The translations under genes and the position numbers were made by a program. The notes under the pieces are model-generated. The model was not told the origin of the DNA and did not search any database. It was given only the letters and a program-made list of their open reading frames with translations. Of a DNA stretch of 64,000 nt, positions 1 to 11,199 are shown in pieces. The stretch spans positions 1,967,003 through 2,031,002 of the forward strand of contig NZ_MEIY01000001.1 in the NCBI RefSeq assembly GCF_001752365.1. Direction: 5' to 3'. Source of the DNA: Marinobacter sp. X15-166B. Its GTDB lineage: Bacteria; Pseudomonadota; Gammaproteobacteria; Pseudomonadales; Oleiphilaceae. The stretch's first letter is position 1; each line of letters opens with the position of its first letter.

Positions 1-46
1 CACGCGCGCGATTTTTTTGTGTCTGGGTTTTCTATACAGCACGCAC

Positions 47-2530
47 TCAGAATATATTCTGCGGCAGGCTTTGCGGCGATTCGCTGCCAATGGCGTTGAA
101 GTCGGGCTCAAGAGGCGCCGGCGCCTGTTCTTCGCGGAACAGTTCAAACAGTGCGCCGTCTTGTCCCGGACGGGCTCGATGCCCGGTATTGGGGTCAATC
201 CGCACGCTGACGATCCCGTTCGGTTGGGGCATAAAGGCGGCGGGCTCATCGGCCAGCGCGACTTTCATATACTCCAGCCACGGGGGCAGGGCGGTGGACG
301 CACCGTATTCCCTGCGTCCCAGAGGCGCTGGCTGGTCAAAGCCCAGCCACACGGTTGTTGCCATGTGGTGATTGAAGCCGGCGAACCAGGTGTCCCGTTG
401 TTGATTGGTGGTGCCGGTCTTGCCGCCAATGTCGTCCCGGCCCAGCGCGAGGGCGCGGCGTCCGGTGCCGCGACGCACCACGTCACGCAGGATGGAGTGC
501 AGAATATAGACCGAGCGCGCGTCCGCCAGGCGGGGCGCATAACGGACGGCAGGCGCGCCGTCCTCAGTGAGTTCGGCCGCCTCTTGTTTATGCTCACACT
601 GGTCGTCGCAGAGCTCCACCGTGGGCGCGCGATACACTTCTTTGCCGCTGCTGTCGTAGATGGCGCTGATCAGGTAGGGCTGCACGTCGTAACCGCCATT
701 GGCGATCACCGCAAAGCCGCGCGCCAGTTCCATGGGGGTGAGCAGTCCGCTCCCCAGGGCCAGCGACAAATCCTTTTGCATGTTGGCGGTGGGGATGCCC
801 AGCTGATCGAGATAGTCGAGGGTGTGCTGGATGCCCACGTCCCTGAGCAGACGGATCGACACCAGGTTGCGGGAGCGGGTCAGGGCCTCCCGCAGGCGGG
901 TCGGGCCGTAGAACTGGCCGGATGAGTTCTGTGGGCGCCAGGTGGATTCCAGATTGGGATCGTCGAACACGATGGGGGCGTCGTTGTAGATGGTCGCCGG
1001 TGTCATGCCTTGCTCAAGCGCGGCAAGGTACAGAAACGGTTTGAAGGTTGAGCCGGGCTGACGATTGGCCTGGGTCGCCCGGTTGTAATTGGACTGGCTG
1101 AAGCTGTATCCCCCGGTCAGAGCTTCGATGGCACCGGTCTGTGCGTTCAGTGAAATCAGCGCACCCTGGACCTCGGGCAGTTGCGACAGCGCCACCGCCA
1201 CCGGTGGTTGTGCTGCGTCCCGGGGGGTTGCCGGCTCGCCTTCTGCTTCGTCATGGACGGGCCGGTCGTCCCGCTGCTGTTTCGGGGTAACGTAGACAAC
1301 GTCACCCGCGCTGAGCACGTCCGAGGGTCGTTTGGGCTCGGGCCCCGTCGCATTGACGCTCCGGTAGGGTCTGGCCCAGACGAGGTCCTCCATGGCGAGC
1401 ACCGCAGGACCGAGCCGGCGAGCCAGGAGCGTTACGGTGCCGGCTTCGTCGTCGATGGCCGTGACGGCCGCCGGGTACAGGGATTCGATGCGCGGGTAGT
1501 TGCGCAGTTCACCGACGATGTCGGCGGCGCTGAGGTCGCCGGCAAGATCGATCGTCCCGATCGGACCGCGGTAGCCATGGCGGCTGTCGTAGTTGGCAAT
1601 GCCGTCTCGCAAAGCGGTAGTGGCCGCCTGCTGGCGATCTCCCCTGACCGTCAGGATGACATCGAAACCATCGGTGTAGGCGGCCTCGCCAAACCGGCTG
1701 ACCATTTCCATGCGCGCCATCTCGGCCACATAATCTGCGTCAACTTCGGAGGCGGGGGCATTGTATTTGGCGGTCAGCGGGGCATTGACCGCCCGCTCGT
1801 AGTCGTCGGGACTGATCATGTGGAGGTCCCGCATGCGCCCAAGGATCCAGTTCCGGCGAATCATGGCGCGCCGGGGATTGGCGAGCGGGTTGTACGCGGA
1901 GGGGGCTTTGGGCAGGCCCGCAAGCATCGCCATCTGCGCCAGGTTGAGTTCGTCCACGTTTTTGTTGTAATACACCTGTGCCGCAGCCTGGATACCATAG
2001 GCACGTTTACCCAGGTAAATCTTGTTCAGATAGAGCTCCAGAATGGTATTCTTCTCCAGTTCACGCTCAATCTGGATGGCCAGCAGTATTTCGTTGAATT
2101 TGCGAAGAAAGGTTCGGTCCCGTGTCAAAAAGTAATTTTTTGCAACCTGCATCGTGATGGTGCTGCCCCCGGACTGAATGCTTCCGGTGGTGGCCAGTTC
2201 CACCGCGGCCCGCAGCAAACCTTTGAAATCGACCCCCATGTGGTCGTAAAAGCCCGCGTCTTCAGCGGCCAGAAACGCTTGTAACTGAATTGTGGGGATC
2301 TGCTCTATTGTGACTGGTGTCCTTCTCTTTTCACCGAATTCTGCTATTAATCTGTTGTCCGCGCTGTAGACCCTCAACGGGGTTTGCAGTTTGATATCCA
2401 GCAGTTGGTCCACCGCGGGCAAGGTGGGTCTGAGGTAAAGATAAAAGCTCGATGTGACGATGGCCGCGAGACTTAATCCGGTTAAAAATAACCAGGCGAA
2501 AATGCGGGACAGTCTAAAGATTTGAATCAT
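47..2530 (-). CDS. mrcA: Penicillin-binding protein 1A (bifunctional glycosyltransferase/transpeptidase)
   Basis: This class A PBP polymerises lipid II and cross-links peptidoglycan at the periplasmic face of the inner membrane. Numbered from the ATG at 2530, an N-terminal membrane anchor lies at about 8-33. The glycosyltransferase domain has its catalytic Glu in LAAEDAGFYDHMGVD (about E90) and the block GGSTITMQVAKN. The transpeptidase has SxxK (STFK, about S494), SRN (about 553) and KTG (about 704). At about 827 residues it has the usual PBP1A length. The frame also opens with a TTG four codons upstream (2542); neither start has a clear Shine-Dalgarno, so I prefer the ATG. It is divergent from pilM, the usual ponA/pilM arrangement. 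Bases 1-46 beyond its stop show no gene and no clear terminator. Confidence 0.95.
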   Translation of the reverse strand: MIQIFRLSRIFAWLFLTGLSLAAIVTSSFYLYLRPTLPAVDQLLDIKLQTPLRVYSADNRLIAEFGEKRRTPVTIEQIPTIQLQAFLAAEDAGFYDHMGVDFKGLLRAAVELATTGSIQSGGSTITMQVAKNYFLTRDRTFLRKFNEILLAIQIERELEKNTILELYLNKIYLGKRAYGIQAAAQVYYNKNVDELNLAQMAMLAGLPKAPSAYNPLANPRRAMIRRNWILGRMRDLHMISPDDYERAVNAPLTAKYNAPASEVDADYVAEMARMEMVSRFGEAAYTDGFDVILTVRGDRQQAATTALRDGIANYDSRHGYRGPIGTIDLAGDLSAADIVGELRNYPRIESLYPAAVTAIDDEAGTVTLLARRLGPAVLAMEDLVWARPYRSVNATGPEPKRPSDVLSAGDVVYVTPKQQRDDRPVHDEAEGEPATPRDAAQPPVAVALSQLPEVQGALISLNAQTGAIEALTGGYSFSQSNYNRATQANRQPGSTFKPFLYLAALEQGMTPATIYNDAPIVFDDPNLESTWRPQNSSGQFYGPTRLREALTRSRNLVSIRLLRDVGIQHTLDYLDQLGIPTANMQKDLSLALGSGLLTPMELARGFAVIANGGYDVQPYLISAIYDSSGKEVYRAPTVELCDDQCEHKQEAAELTEDGAPAVRYAPRLADARSVYILHSILRDVVRRGTGRRALALGRDDIGGKTGTTNQQRDTWFAGFNHHMATTVWLGFDQPAPLGRREYGASTALPPWLEYMKVALADEPAAFMPQPNGIVSVRIDPNTGHRARPGQDGALFELFREEQAPAPLEPDFNAIGSESPQSLPQNIF

Positions 2531-2650
2531 TTTATCGGACAACTGTTGGATTTAGGTCTATCATTTGAGAAGTTACTTTAGGAAGGATTAACTCACTTCA
2601 CCAGTAGCAACGCCGTCATGGATTATTGCGGTTATTGTAAACGGAAAGCT

Positions 2651-3775
<1,125 letters not shown>

Positions 3776-3776
<1 letters not shown>

Positions 3777-4348
3777 TGGCAAAAATCAATTTAAGACCCT
3801 GGCGGGAAGAACTGCGGGCCGAAAAACAACAGCAGTTTGTGGTCATGCTGGTGGGTACCGTGGTGATCGCCGCCGGCCTGGGGTTCCTGTGGAAGAACCA
3901 CATGGAAAGCAAAATTGCCTATCAGGAATCCCGCAATGCCTACATCCAGACAGCGGCCAGACAGCTGGATGCGCAGATCAAGGAAATCGAAGACCTGAGA
4001 CGCAAGCGTGACGAACTGCTGGCCCGGATGCGGGTCATCCAGGACTTGCAGGGCAAACGTCCGGTCATCGTGCGGGTATTTGATGAGCTGGTGAAGACCC
4101 TGCCGGATGGGGTGTACTACACCGACCTGAAGAAGGTCGGTGACAGCATCGCGGTGGTGGGCATGGCTGAATCCAACAGCCGCATTTCCGGGTTGATGAG
4201 GCACTTCGAGGAATCCGACTGGTTCACCGCGCCCAATCTGACCAACGTGGCCGCGGCAGACAGCCGGCGCGCCGGCTACAGCCAATTCAACCTGTCGGTG
4301 GAACAGCAAACCCCGGCGACAGAGATAGCAGGGGAGAACCAGAAATGA
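3776..4348 (+). CDS. pilN: Type IV pilus inner-membrane assembly protein PilN
   Basis: This is a bitopic inner-membrane component of the PilNO heterodimer. The N-terminal INLRPWRE motif, the PilM-binding peptide of this family, starts at residue 4. One membrane helix lies at about 21-40, a coiled coil at about 45-90, and a periplasmic ferredoxin-like domain follows. At 190 residues the length is normal. The ATG shares its first base with the pilM stop, and its own stop overlaps pilO by four bases, which suggests translational coupling. Confidence 0.95.
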
Positions 4349-4956
4349 GCCTCGCAGACTCCCTCAGAAGCCTGAATGAAATTGACCTCAACGACCTGGA
4401 CGTCAGCAATGCCGGTATCTGGCCCGCTCCGGTCAAGGCCATAGTGGTGTTGATCATCTTTGGCCTGATTCTGGGTGGCTGTTATTGGTTCATCGTGAAA
4501 GACCAGGTCAGCCAGCTGGATCGGGTGGTAGCCAAAGAGCAGGAACTGCGCCAGCAGTACGAATCCAAAGCCTATCAGGTGGCCAACCTGGCGGTGTTCA
4601 AGCAGCAAATGGCGGAAATGGAAGAAACCTTTGGTGCCCTGGTGAAACAGCTGCCCAGTGACACTGAAGTGCCCGGGTTGCTGGAGGACATTACCAACAC
4701 GGCGCTGGGCAACAGTTTGTCGTTGCAAGAGGTGAAGCTGCAGCCGGAGATCCGCCGTGATTTCTATGCCGAACTGCCCATCAATATCCGCGTGTCCGGC
4801 TCCTATCATGAGCTGGCCTCGTTTATCAGTAGTGTGGCGAGTCTGCCGCGTATCGTGACGCTGCATGACTTGACCATAAAACCAACCAGCGCTGACGGTG
4901 AGGGCCTCGACATGCACGTGCTTGCCCGCACCTATCGCTACCGGGCTGGAGAGTGA
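4345..4956 (+). CDS. pilO: Type IV pilus inner-membrane assembly protein PilO
   Basis: This is the PilN partner in the periplasmic alignment ring. The 203-residue protein has an amphipathic start with LNEIDLNDLDVSNAGIWP, a single membrane helix at about 30-51, a coiled coil at about 55-95 (many Gln, Glu, Lys) and a ferredoxin-like C-terminal domain (about 105-200). It overlaps the upstream and downstream genes by four bases on both sides (ATGA and GTGA), as in a coupled operon. Confidence 0.95.
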   Translation: MSLADSLRSLNEIDLNDLDVSNAGIWPAPVKAIVVLIIFGLILGGCYWFIVKDQVSQLDRVVAKEQELRQQYESKAYQVANLAVFKQQMAEMEETFGALVKQLPSDTEVPGLLEDITNTALGNSLSLQEVKLQPEIRRDFYAELPINIRVSGSYHELASFISSVASLPRIVTLHDLTIKPTSADGEGLDMHVLARTYRYRAGE

Positions 4957-5501
4957 GCATGAAACCGAAGCATGCGGTAAGAGCCTGGCTGATGATTAGT
5001 GTGGCGTCTCTGCTGACGGCCTGCAGCCAGGGCAATGGCTTTGCGGACCTGGATCAGTTCATGGCAGAAACACGGGCCAAGCCCCGGGGGTACGTCGAGC
5101 CCCTGCCGGAGTTCAAGGCCTACGAGTCGTTTGTATACTCCGCCGTTGACCGGCGGTCCCCGTTTGAGCCCCCCGTGGACGTGCAGTTGGCAACCGTCGA
5201 CCGGGAACCGGAAAGCAACATCGAGCCTGACTTTGATCGACCCAAGGAAGTGCTGGAAAATTTCAGCCTGAACGAGCTGCAGATGGTAGGCACCCTGAGT
5301 GGTAAGGACAGCGACCTGTACGCGTTGATTGCTGACAGCACCGGCGGTATTCACCGGGTCCGGGCTGGCAATTATATGGGTACAAGTTATGGCCGGATTG
5401 TCGGAGTGGGGGAATCTCGCGTTGAGCTGATTGAGATTGTGCCCAATGGCCGGGGAGGCTGGATTGAGCGACCCAGATCCCTTTCAATGGATGAGGGCTG
5501 A
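4953..5501 (+). CDS. pilP: Type IV pilus lipoprotein PilP
   Basis: PilP is an inner-membrane-anchored lipoprotein that connects PilNO to the N0 domain of the PilQ secretin. A lipoprotein signal peptide ends in LLTAC, with the lipidated Cys at 24. A disordered segment follows (YVEPLPEF, RRSPFEPP), then the beta-sandwich HR domain with LNELQMVGTLSG and VRAGNYMGTSYGRI. The GTG start overlaps the pilO stop; an ATG two codons in (4959) is the alternative. Confidence 0.95.
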   Translation: MSMKPKHAVRAWLMISVASLLTACSQGNGFADLDQFMAETRAKPRGYVEPLPEFKAYESFVYSAVDRRSPFEPPVDVQLATVDREPESNIEPDFDRPKEVLENFSLNELQMVGTLSGKDSDLYALIADSTGGIHRVRAGNYMGTSYGRIVGVGESRVELIEIVPNGRGGWIERPRSLSMDEG

Positions 5502-5510
5502 GGCGAAAAC

Positions 5511-7634
5511 ATGATGACACACACAAACATGCATTATAAAAACCGTTTTGGGTCGAGGCTCGCGATGTTAAGAAAACTCAAAGTTTATGCCGGCGTGATT
5601 GCTTTCGGAATGTGGTCGGGCCTGGCTTGTGCCGTTACGCTGGAAAATGTCTCGTTCTCGACGTTGCCGGGTGACCGCACGGAAGTAACCCTGAATTTTG
5701 ATGGACCGCCGCCGGAACCAACCGGCTACACCATTGAGCGTCCCGCCCGTATTGCGGTCGATTTGCGGGACACCCGCAGCGCGCTGGATTCACGCAACAT
5801 ATCTCTGGGTGGCGGCAACACCCAGAGTATGACCGTGGTGGAGACCAAAGACCGCACCCGTCTGATCTTCAATCTGGTTCAGCTTCAGCCCTATGAAACA
5901 GTCCGTTCCGGAAACTCGCTGATCCTGACCGTGGGATCCGGTGGTGACGGAGAATTGCAAACGGCGGCGGTGGCAGCACCGGCAGCCGCTGGCACCCCAA
6001 GCCGGGCAACCACTGCAAGCGGGCTTACCGGCGTAGATTTCCGGCGGGGCAAGGATGGCGAAGGCCGCATAGTGGTCGATCTGAGCAGTTCCAGAATACC
6101 GGTCGATTTGTCCGAAACCGGTGGCAAGATTCGCCTTACCATGGAAGGCGCCAATGTGCCGGCTGAGTTGCGCCGCCGGCTGGACGTGACCGATTTTGCC
6201 ACCCCGGTGTCGCGGATCGACACCTTCACTGAAGGCGGTGACGCCATTGTCGAAATCCGTCCCGAAGGCAATTACGACTACATCGCCTACCAGTCGGGCA
6301 CCCAGTTCACGGTAAGCGTGGAACGCCTGAGCGAAGAGGAGGCGGAAACCCGTCGCGAGCAGAAGTTCCCGTACACCGGTGAAAAACTGTCCCTTAACTT
6401 CCAGGACATCGAAGTACGCTCGGTGCTGCAGTTGATCGCCGATTTCACCGGCCTGAATCTGGTAGCCAGTGATACGGTGGGCGGCAGTATCACCCTCCGT
6501 TTGCAAAGTGTGCCCTGGGATCAGGCGCTGGACCTGATTCTGAAAACCAAGGGTCTCGACAAGCGCCAGATCGGTAATGTCCTGTTGGTGGCGCCCGCCG
6601 AAGAAATTGCCGCCCGGGAGAAGCTGGAGCTGGAAACCAATAAACAGATCGCCGAGCTGGCACCGGTGCGCCTGGACATTATTCAGGTCAACTACGCCAA
6701 AGCGGCCGACATTGTCGCGCTCATCCGTGAGGACGTCGAGCTGATTTCCGAGCGCGGCTTTATTTCTTCCGACGTGCGCACCAACACCATCAGTGTGCGC
6801 GAGACCAGCGACAAGCTTGAAGAAATCCGTCGCCTGGTGGGCACCTGGGATATCCCGGTGCGCCAGGTGTCCATCGAAGCGCGCATCGTTCGGGCGCAGA
6901 CCAACGTGGCCGAAAGCCTCGGGATCCGCTGGGGTGGCGCGGGTTACAAGGTTAACGGCAGCAATGTGTTCGCCGCTGGCGGCTCCCTGGCGAGTGTGGG
7001 CGAGGCCCGCGATGCCGCCGCATTCGGTGGTGGCACCATTTCCATGCCCGGTGCGCTGGCCGTTGATCTGGGGGTAACCGGTGAGGGTACCTCGTCCTTT
7101 GCCATCGGCTGGGGGCGGGATAATTTCCTGGTGGATCTGGAGCTGTCTGCGCTGGAAACCGACGGCCGGGCGGAAGTGGTGTCGCAGCCACGGGTGGTCA
7201 CGGCTGACCGCCAGACTGCCAAGATCAAGTCCGGTGAAGAAATTCCTTATCAGGAGGCCTCGTCTTCCGGTGCCACCTCGGTATCGTTCAAAGAGGCGGC
7301 CTTGTCTCTGGAAGTGACCCCGCAGATCACCCCGGACGATAAGGTCATCATGGATCTGGTGGTCAATCAGGACTCCCGTGGTCAGGAAACGGCCGGAGTG
7401 CCGTCCATCACCACCAACGAAGTCACCACGCAATTGCTGGTGGGCAACGGAGAGACCGTGGTGCTGGGCGGTATCTTCCGCTCCGAAGTAGCGACCACGG
7501 TTACCAAAACGCCCTTCCTTGGGGATATCCCTTACCTGGGCGCCTTGTTCCGCCGCACCGATAACATAGACGAACGTAGTGAATTGCTGATTTTCATCAC
7601 TCCGAAAATCATCAAGACAGACCTGATCCGCTGA
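5511..7634 (+). CDS. pilQ: Type IV pilus secretin PilQ
   Basis: PilQ is the outer-membrane pore for pilus exit. The 707-residue product starts with a basic signal peptide ending near GLACA (about residue 41). One or two AMIN peptidoglycan-binding domains follow (about 42-140, and probably 170-270), then the secretin/TonB short N-terminal domain around LSLNFQDIEVRSVLQLIADF and an N1 domain. The C-terminal secretin core includes VVSQPRVVTADRQTAKI and VTTQLLVGNGETVVLGGIF. The ATGATG at 5511 leaves a nine-base gap from pilP. It is the last gene of pilMNOPQ, followed by a terminator. Confidence 0.97.
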   Translation: MMTHTNMHYKNRFGSRLAMLRKLKVYAGVIAFGMWSGLACAVTLENVSFSTLPGDRTEVTLNFDGPPPEPTGYTIERPARIAVDLRDTRSALDSRNISLGGGNTQSMTVVETKDRTRLIFNLVQLQPYETVRSGNSLILTVGSGGDGELQTAAVAAPAAAGTPSRATTASGLTGVDFRRGKDGEGRIVVDLSSSRIPVDLSETGGKIRLTMEGANVPAELRRRLDVTDFATPVSRIDTFTEGGDAIVEIRPEGNYDYIAYQSGTQFTVSVERLSEEEAETRREQKFPYTGEKLSLNFQDIEVRSVLQLIADFTGLNLVASDTVGGSITLRLQSVPWDQALDLILKTKGLDKRQIGNVLLVAPAEEIAAREKLELETNKQIAELAPVRLDIIQVNYAKAADIVALIREDVELISERGFISSDVRTNTISVRETSDKLEEIRRLVGTWDIPVRQVSIEARIVRAQTNVAESLGIRWGGAGYKVNGSNVFAAGGSLASVGEARDAAAFGGGTISMPGALAVDLGVTGEGTSSFAIGWGRDNFLVDLELSALETDGRAEVVSQPRVVTADRQTAKIKSGEEIPYQEASSSGATSVSFKEAALSLEVTPQITPDDKVIMDLVVNQDSRGQETAGVPSITTNEVTTQLLVGNGETVVLGGIFRSEVATTVTKTPFLGDIPYLGALFRRTDNIDERSELLIFITPKIIKTDLIR

Positions 7635-7652
7635 TCAGTACCGAACCCAGAA

Positions 7653-7680
7653 AAACCGCCGCTGATCCGGCGGTTTTTTT
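7653..7680 (+). terminator. Rho-independent terminator after pilQ
   Basis: The stem AACCGCCG / CGGCGGTT has a short CTGATC loop and is followed at once by a run of T. It ends the pilMNOPQ transcript. The remaining 78 bases before aroK show no strong promoter; TATTCT at 7723-7728 is a weak -10 candidate without a good -35. Confidence 0.88.
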
Positions 7681-7758
7681 GTATGGCGGGATTACCAACT
7701 TATGGAAACCGGCACCCTGTGATATTCTCATGCGCCGGAACCAGTAAGAGCGGAAATC

Positions 7759-8325
7759 ATGTCGTTGCCAAAACGAATTGTGCTGATTGGCCCCATGGGC
7801 GCGGGCAAAACCACCATCGGACGGATGCTCGCCAGAGATCTGGGCTACGAATTCGTGGACATCGATCGCCTGATCGAAGAGCGTTGCGGTGCCAATATTC
7901 CCTGGATTTTTGATGTCGAGGGCGAGGCCGGATTCCGGCAGCGGGAAACCGCCATGCTGGCGGAGCTGGCCTCGGCGGAAGGCATGGTTATCGCCACGGG
8001 TGGTGGCGCGGTTATGAAGCCGGAAAACCATGAGTACTTGCAGCGTGCCGCCCAGGTGGTTTATCTGAAAACGTCGATCGAACAGCAGGTGGAGCGTACG
8101 CGACGGGATCGTAACCGGCCCCTGTTGCAAAACGACGATCCGGAAGCGGTGTTGCGCAGTCTGTTTGTGGTGCGGGATCCGATATATACCGGGCTGGCGG
8201 ATGTTGTGATGCACACCGACCGGAAGAGCCCGCGTCTGGTGGTGCGTCAGCTGGTCAACCGGTTCAATCCGAAAACCCCCCGTCACAGACGTCAATTGCG
8301 AAAAGAAGGTCGGAATCATGCATGA
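7759..8325 (+). CDS. aroK: Shikimate kinase
   Basis: The enzyme phosphorylates shikimate at the 3-hydroxyl using ATP, in the common aromatic pathway. The P-loop GPMGAGKT lies at 11-18, the DxD substrate/Mg motif at D34-D36, GGG at about 81-83, and the lid region around RDRNRPLL. At 188 residues it is slightly longer than average because of a basic C-terminal tail. It overlaps aroB by eight bases, so the two are probably translated together, as in many proteobacteria. Confidence 0.96.
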   Translation: MSLPKRIVLIGPMGAGKTTIGRMLARDLGYEFVDIDRLIEERCGANIPWIFDVEGEAGFRQRETAMLAELASAEGMVIATGGGAVMKPENHEYLQRAAQVVYLKTSIEQQVERTRRDRNRPLLQNDDPEAVLRSLFVVRDPIYTGLADVVMHTDRKSPRLVVRQLVNRFNPKTPRHRRQLRKEGRNHA

Positions 8326-9409
8326 GTTATCCCGTCAGCTTCAGGTTGAGCTGGGCGAGAGAAGTTACCCCATTCTGATTGGTCCGGGGCTGTTGACGCA
8401 GCAGGACCTGTCACCCTATGTGTCCGGCCAGCAGGTGATGATCGTCACCAATGAGTCGATCGCGCCGCTGTATTTGCAGCAAACCGTGGAGCGTTTTCCC
8501 GGCAAAACGGTGGATACCGTTGTCCTGCCAGACGGGGAGCAATTTAAAAACTGGGAAACCCTGAACCTTGTCTTTGATGCCCTGTTGGAAAAACAGCATA
8601 CCCGCAAAACCACCCTGGTGGCGCTGGGCGGCGGCGTAGTCGGGGATATGACCGGGTTCGCTGCGGCGTGTTACCAGCGTGGTGTCGCCTTCATCCAGAT
8701 ACCGACAACCCTGTTGTCTCAGGTGGACTCGTCGGTAGGGGGCAAAACCGGGATCAATCATCCGCTGGGCAAGAATATGGTCGGTGCGTTTCATCAGCCG
8801 GAGGTGGTGCTGATCGATACCGCGACCCTGGAGAGCCTGCCACCCCGGGAGGTGGCTGCGGGCATGGCGGAGGTCATCAAGTACGGGCTGATTCGAGACG
8901 CCGGTTTCTTCGCGTGGCTCGAATCCGCTATCGATGATCTGATGGCGCTGCAGCCGGAAGCGCTGGTGGAGGCCATCTACCGTTCCTGCGCGTGCAAAGC
9001 GGAGGTGGTGGCGGAGGATGAGCGCGAAGGAGGGTTGCGCGCCATTTTGAATCTCGGGCACACCTTTGGGCACGCCATTGAAACCTACACCGGCTATGGC
9101 ACCTGGCTGCATGGTGAAGCGGTGGCCAGCGGTATGCTGATGGCGGCGGACCTGTCGGTTCGGTTGGGATGGCTGACCGACGCTGACCGTTTGCGTGCAG
9201 TGAGGTTGCTGCGCCGTGCCGGTCTGCCGGAGGGCGCCCCCGAAGGCATGACCCCCGACGATTTTTTGCGGTTGATGGCGGTGGACAAGAAAAACATCGA
9301 CGGGCGCTTGCGACTGGTACTCATGCGTGCACTCGGGGACGCGGTGGTGACCGCCGAAGCCCCCGCCGAGCAATTGCTGGCCACCTTGCATGCGTTTTGC
9401 AAACCCTGA
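8318..9409 (+). CDS. aroB: 3-dehydroquinate synthase
   Basis: AroB converts DAHP to 3-dehydroquinate, the second step of the shikimate pathway, using NAD and a divalent metal. The nucleotide-binding loop GGGVVGD lies at 104-110. Metal and substrate motifs include the [11 protein letters not shown] region, the metal-ligand Glu in [10 protein letters not shown], and the metal His in HTFGHAIE. At 363 residues the length is normal. It overlaps aroK and is followed after 27 bases by the DamX-like gene, the usual aroK-aroB-damX cluster. Confidence 0.97.
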   Translation: MHELSRQLQVELGERSYPILIGPGLLTQQDLSPYVSGQQVMIVTNESIAPLYLQQTVERFPGKTVDTVVLPDGEQFKNWETLNLVFDALLEKQHTRKTTLVALGGGVVGDMTGFAAACYQRGVAFIQIPTTLLSQVDSSVGGKTGINHPLGKNMVGAFHQPEVVLIDTATLESLPPREVAAGMAEVIKYGLIRDAGFFAWLESAIDDLMALQPEALVEAIYRSCACKAEVVAEDEREGGLRAILNLGHTFGHAIETYTGYGTWLHGEAVASGMLMAADLSVRLGWLTDADRLRAVRLLRRAGLPEGAPEGMTPDDFLRLMAVDKKNIDGRLRLVLMRALGDAVVTAEAPAEQLLATLHAFCKP

Positions 9410-9436
9410 TTTGCGCTTCACCCCCAGGTCGACCGC

Positions 9437-11023
<1,587 letters not shown>

Positions 11024-11036
11024 ATGAATCACCGAC

Positions 11037-11068
11037 TAAAATCCCGCTAACATGGCGGGATTTTTTTT
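11037..11068 (+). terminator. Rho-independent terminator after the DamX-like gene
   Basis: The stem AAAATCCCGC / GCGGGATTTT surrounds a TAACATG loop and runs into eight T residues. It closes aroK-aroB-damX. Confidence 0.9.
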
Positions 11069-11078
11069 GCATTGGTAT

Positions 11079-11107
11079 TTGTGTCAGTATTTGTACGTGT
11101 GTAAGAT
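11079..11107 (+). promoter_or_regulatory. Possible promoter for gltBD
   Basis: TTGTGT at 11079-11084 and TAAGAT at 11102-11107 are 17 bases apart. The -35 match is poor, so this is only the best candidate in the 176-base gap between the terminator-bearing end of damX and gltB. Confidence 0.3.
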
Positions 11108-11199
11108 TGTTCCCCCCATTTTTTATGTATCGCAAGGTGCCTGAAACGATAGCTGGAATTTAGCCTTTGAATGCAAAGGCGTAACAAGAGAGAACGCTT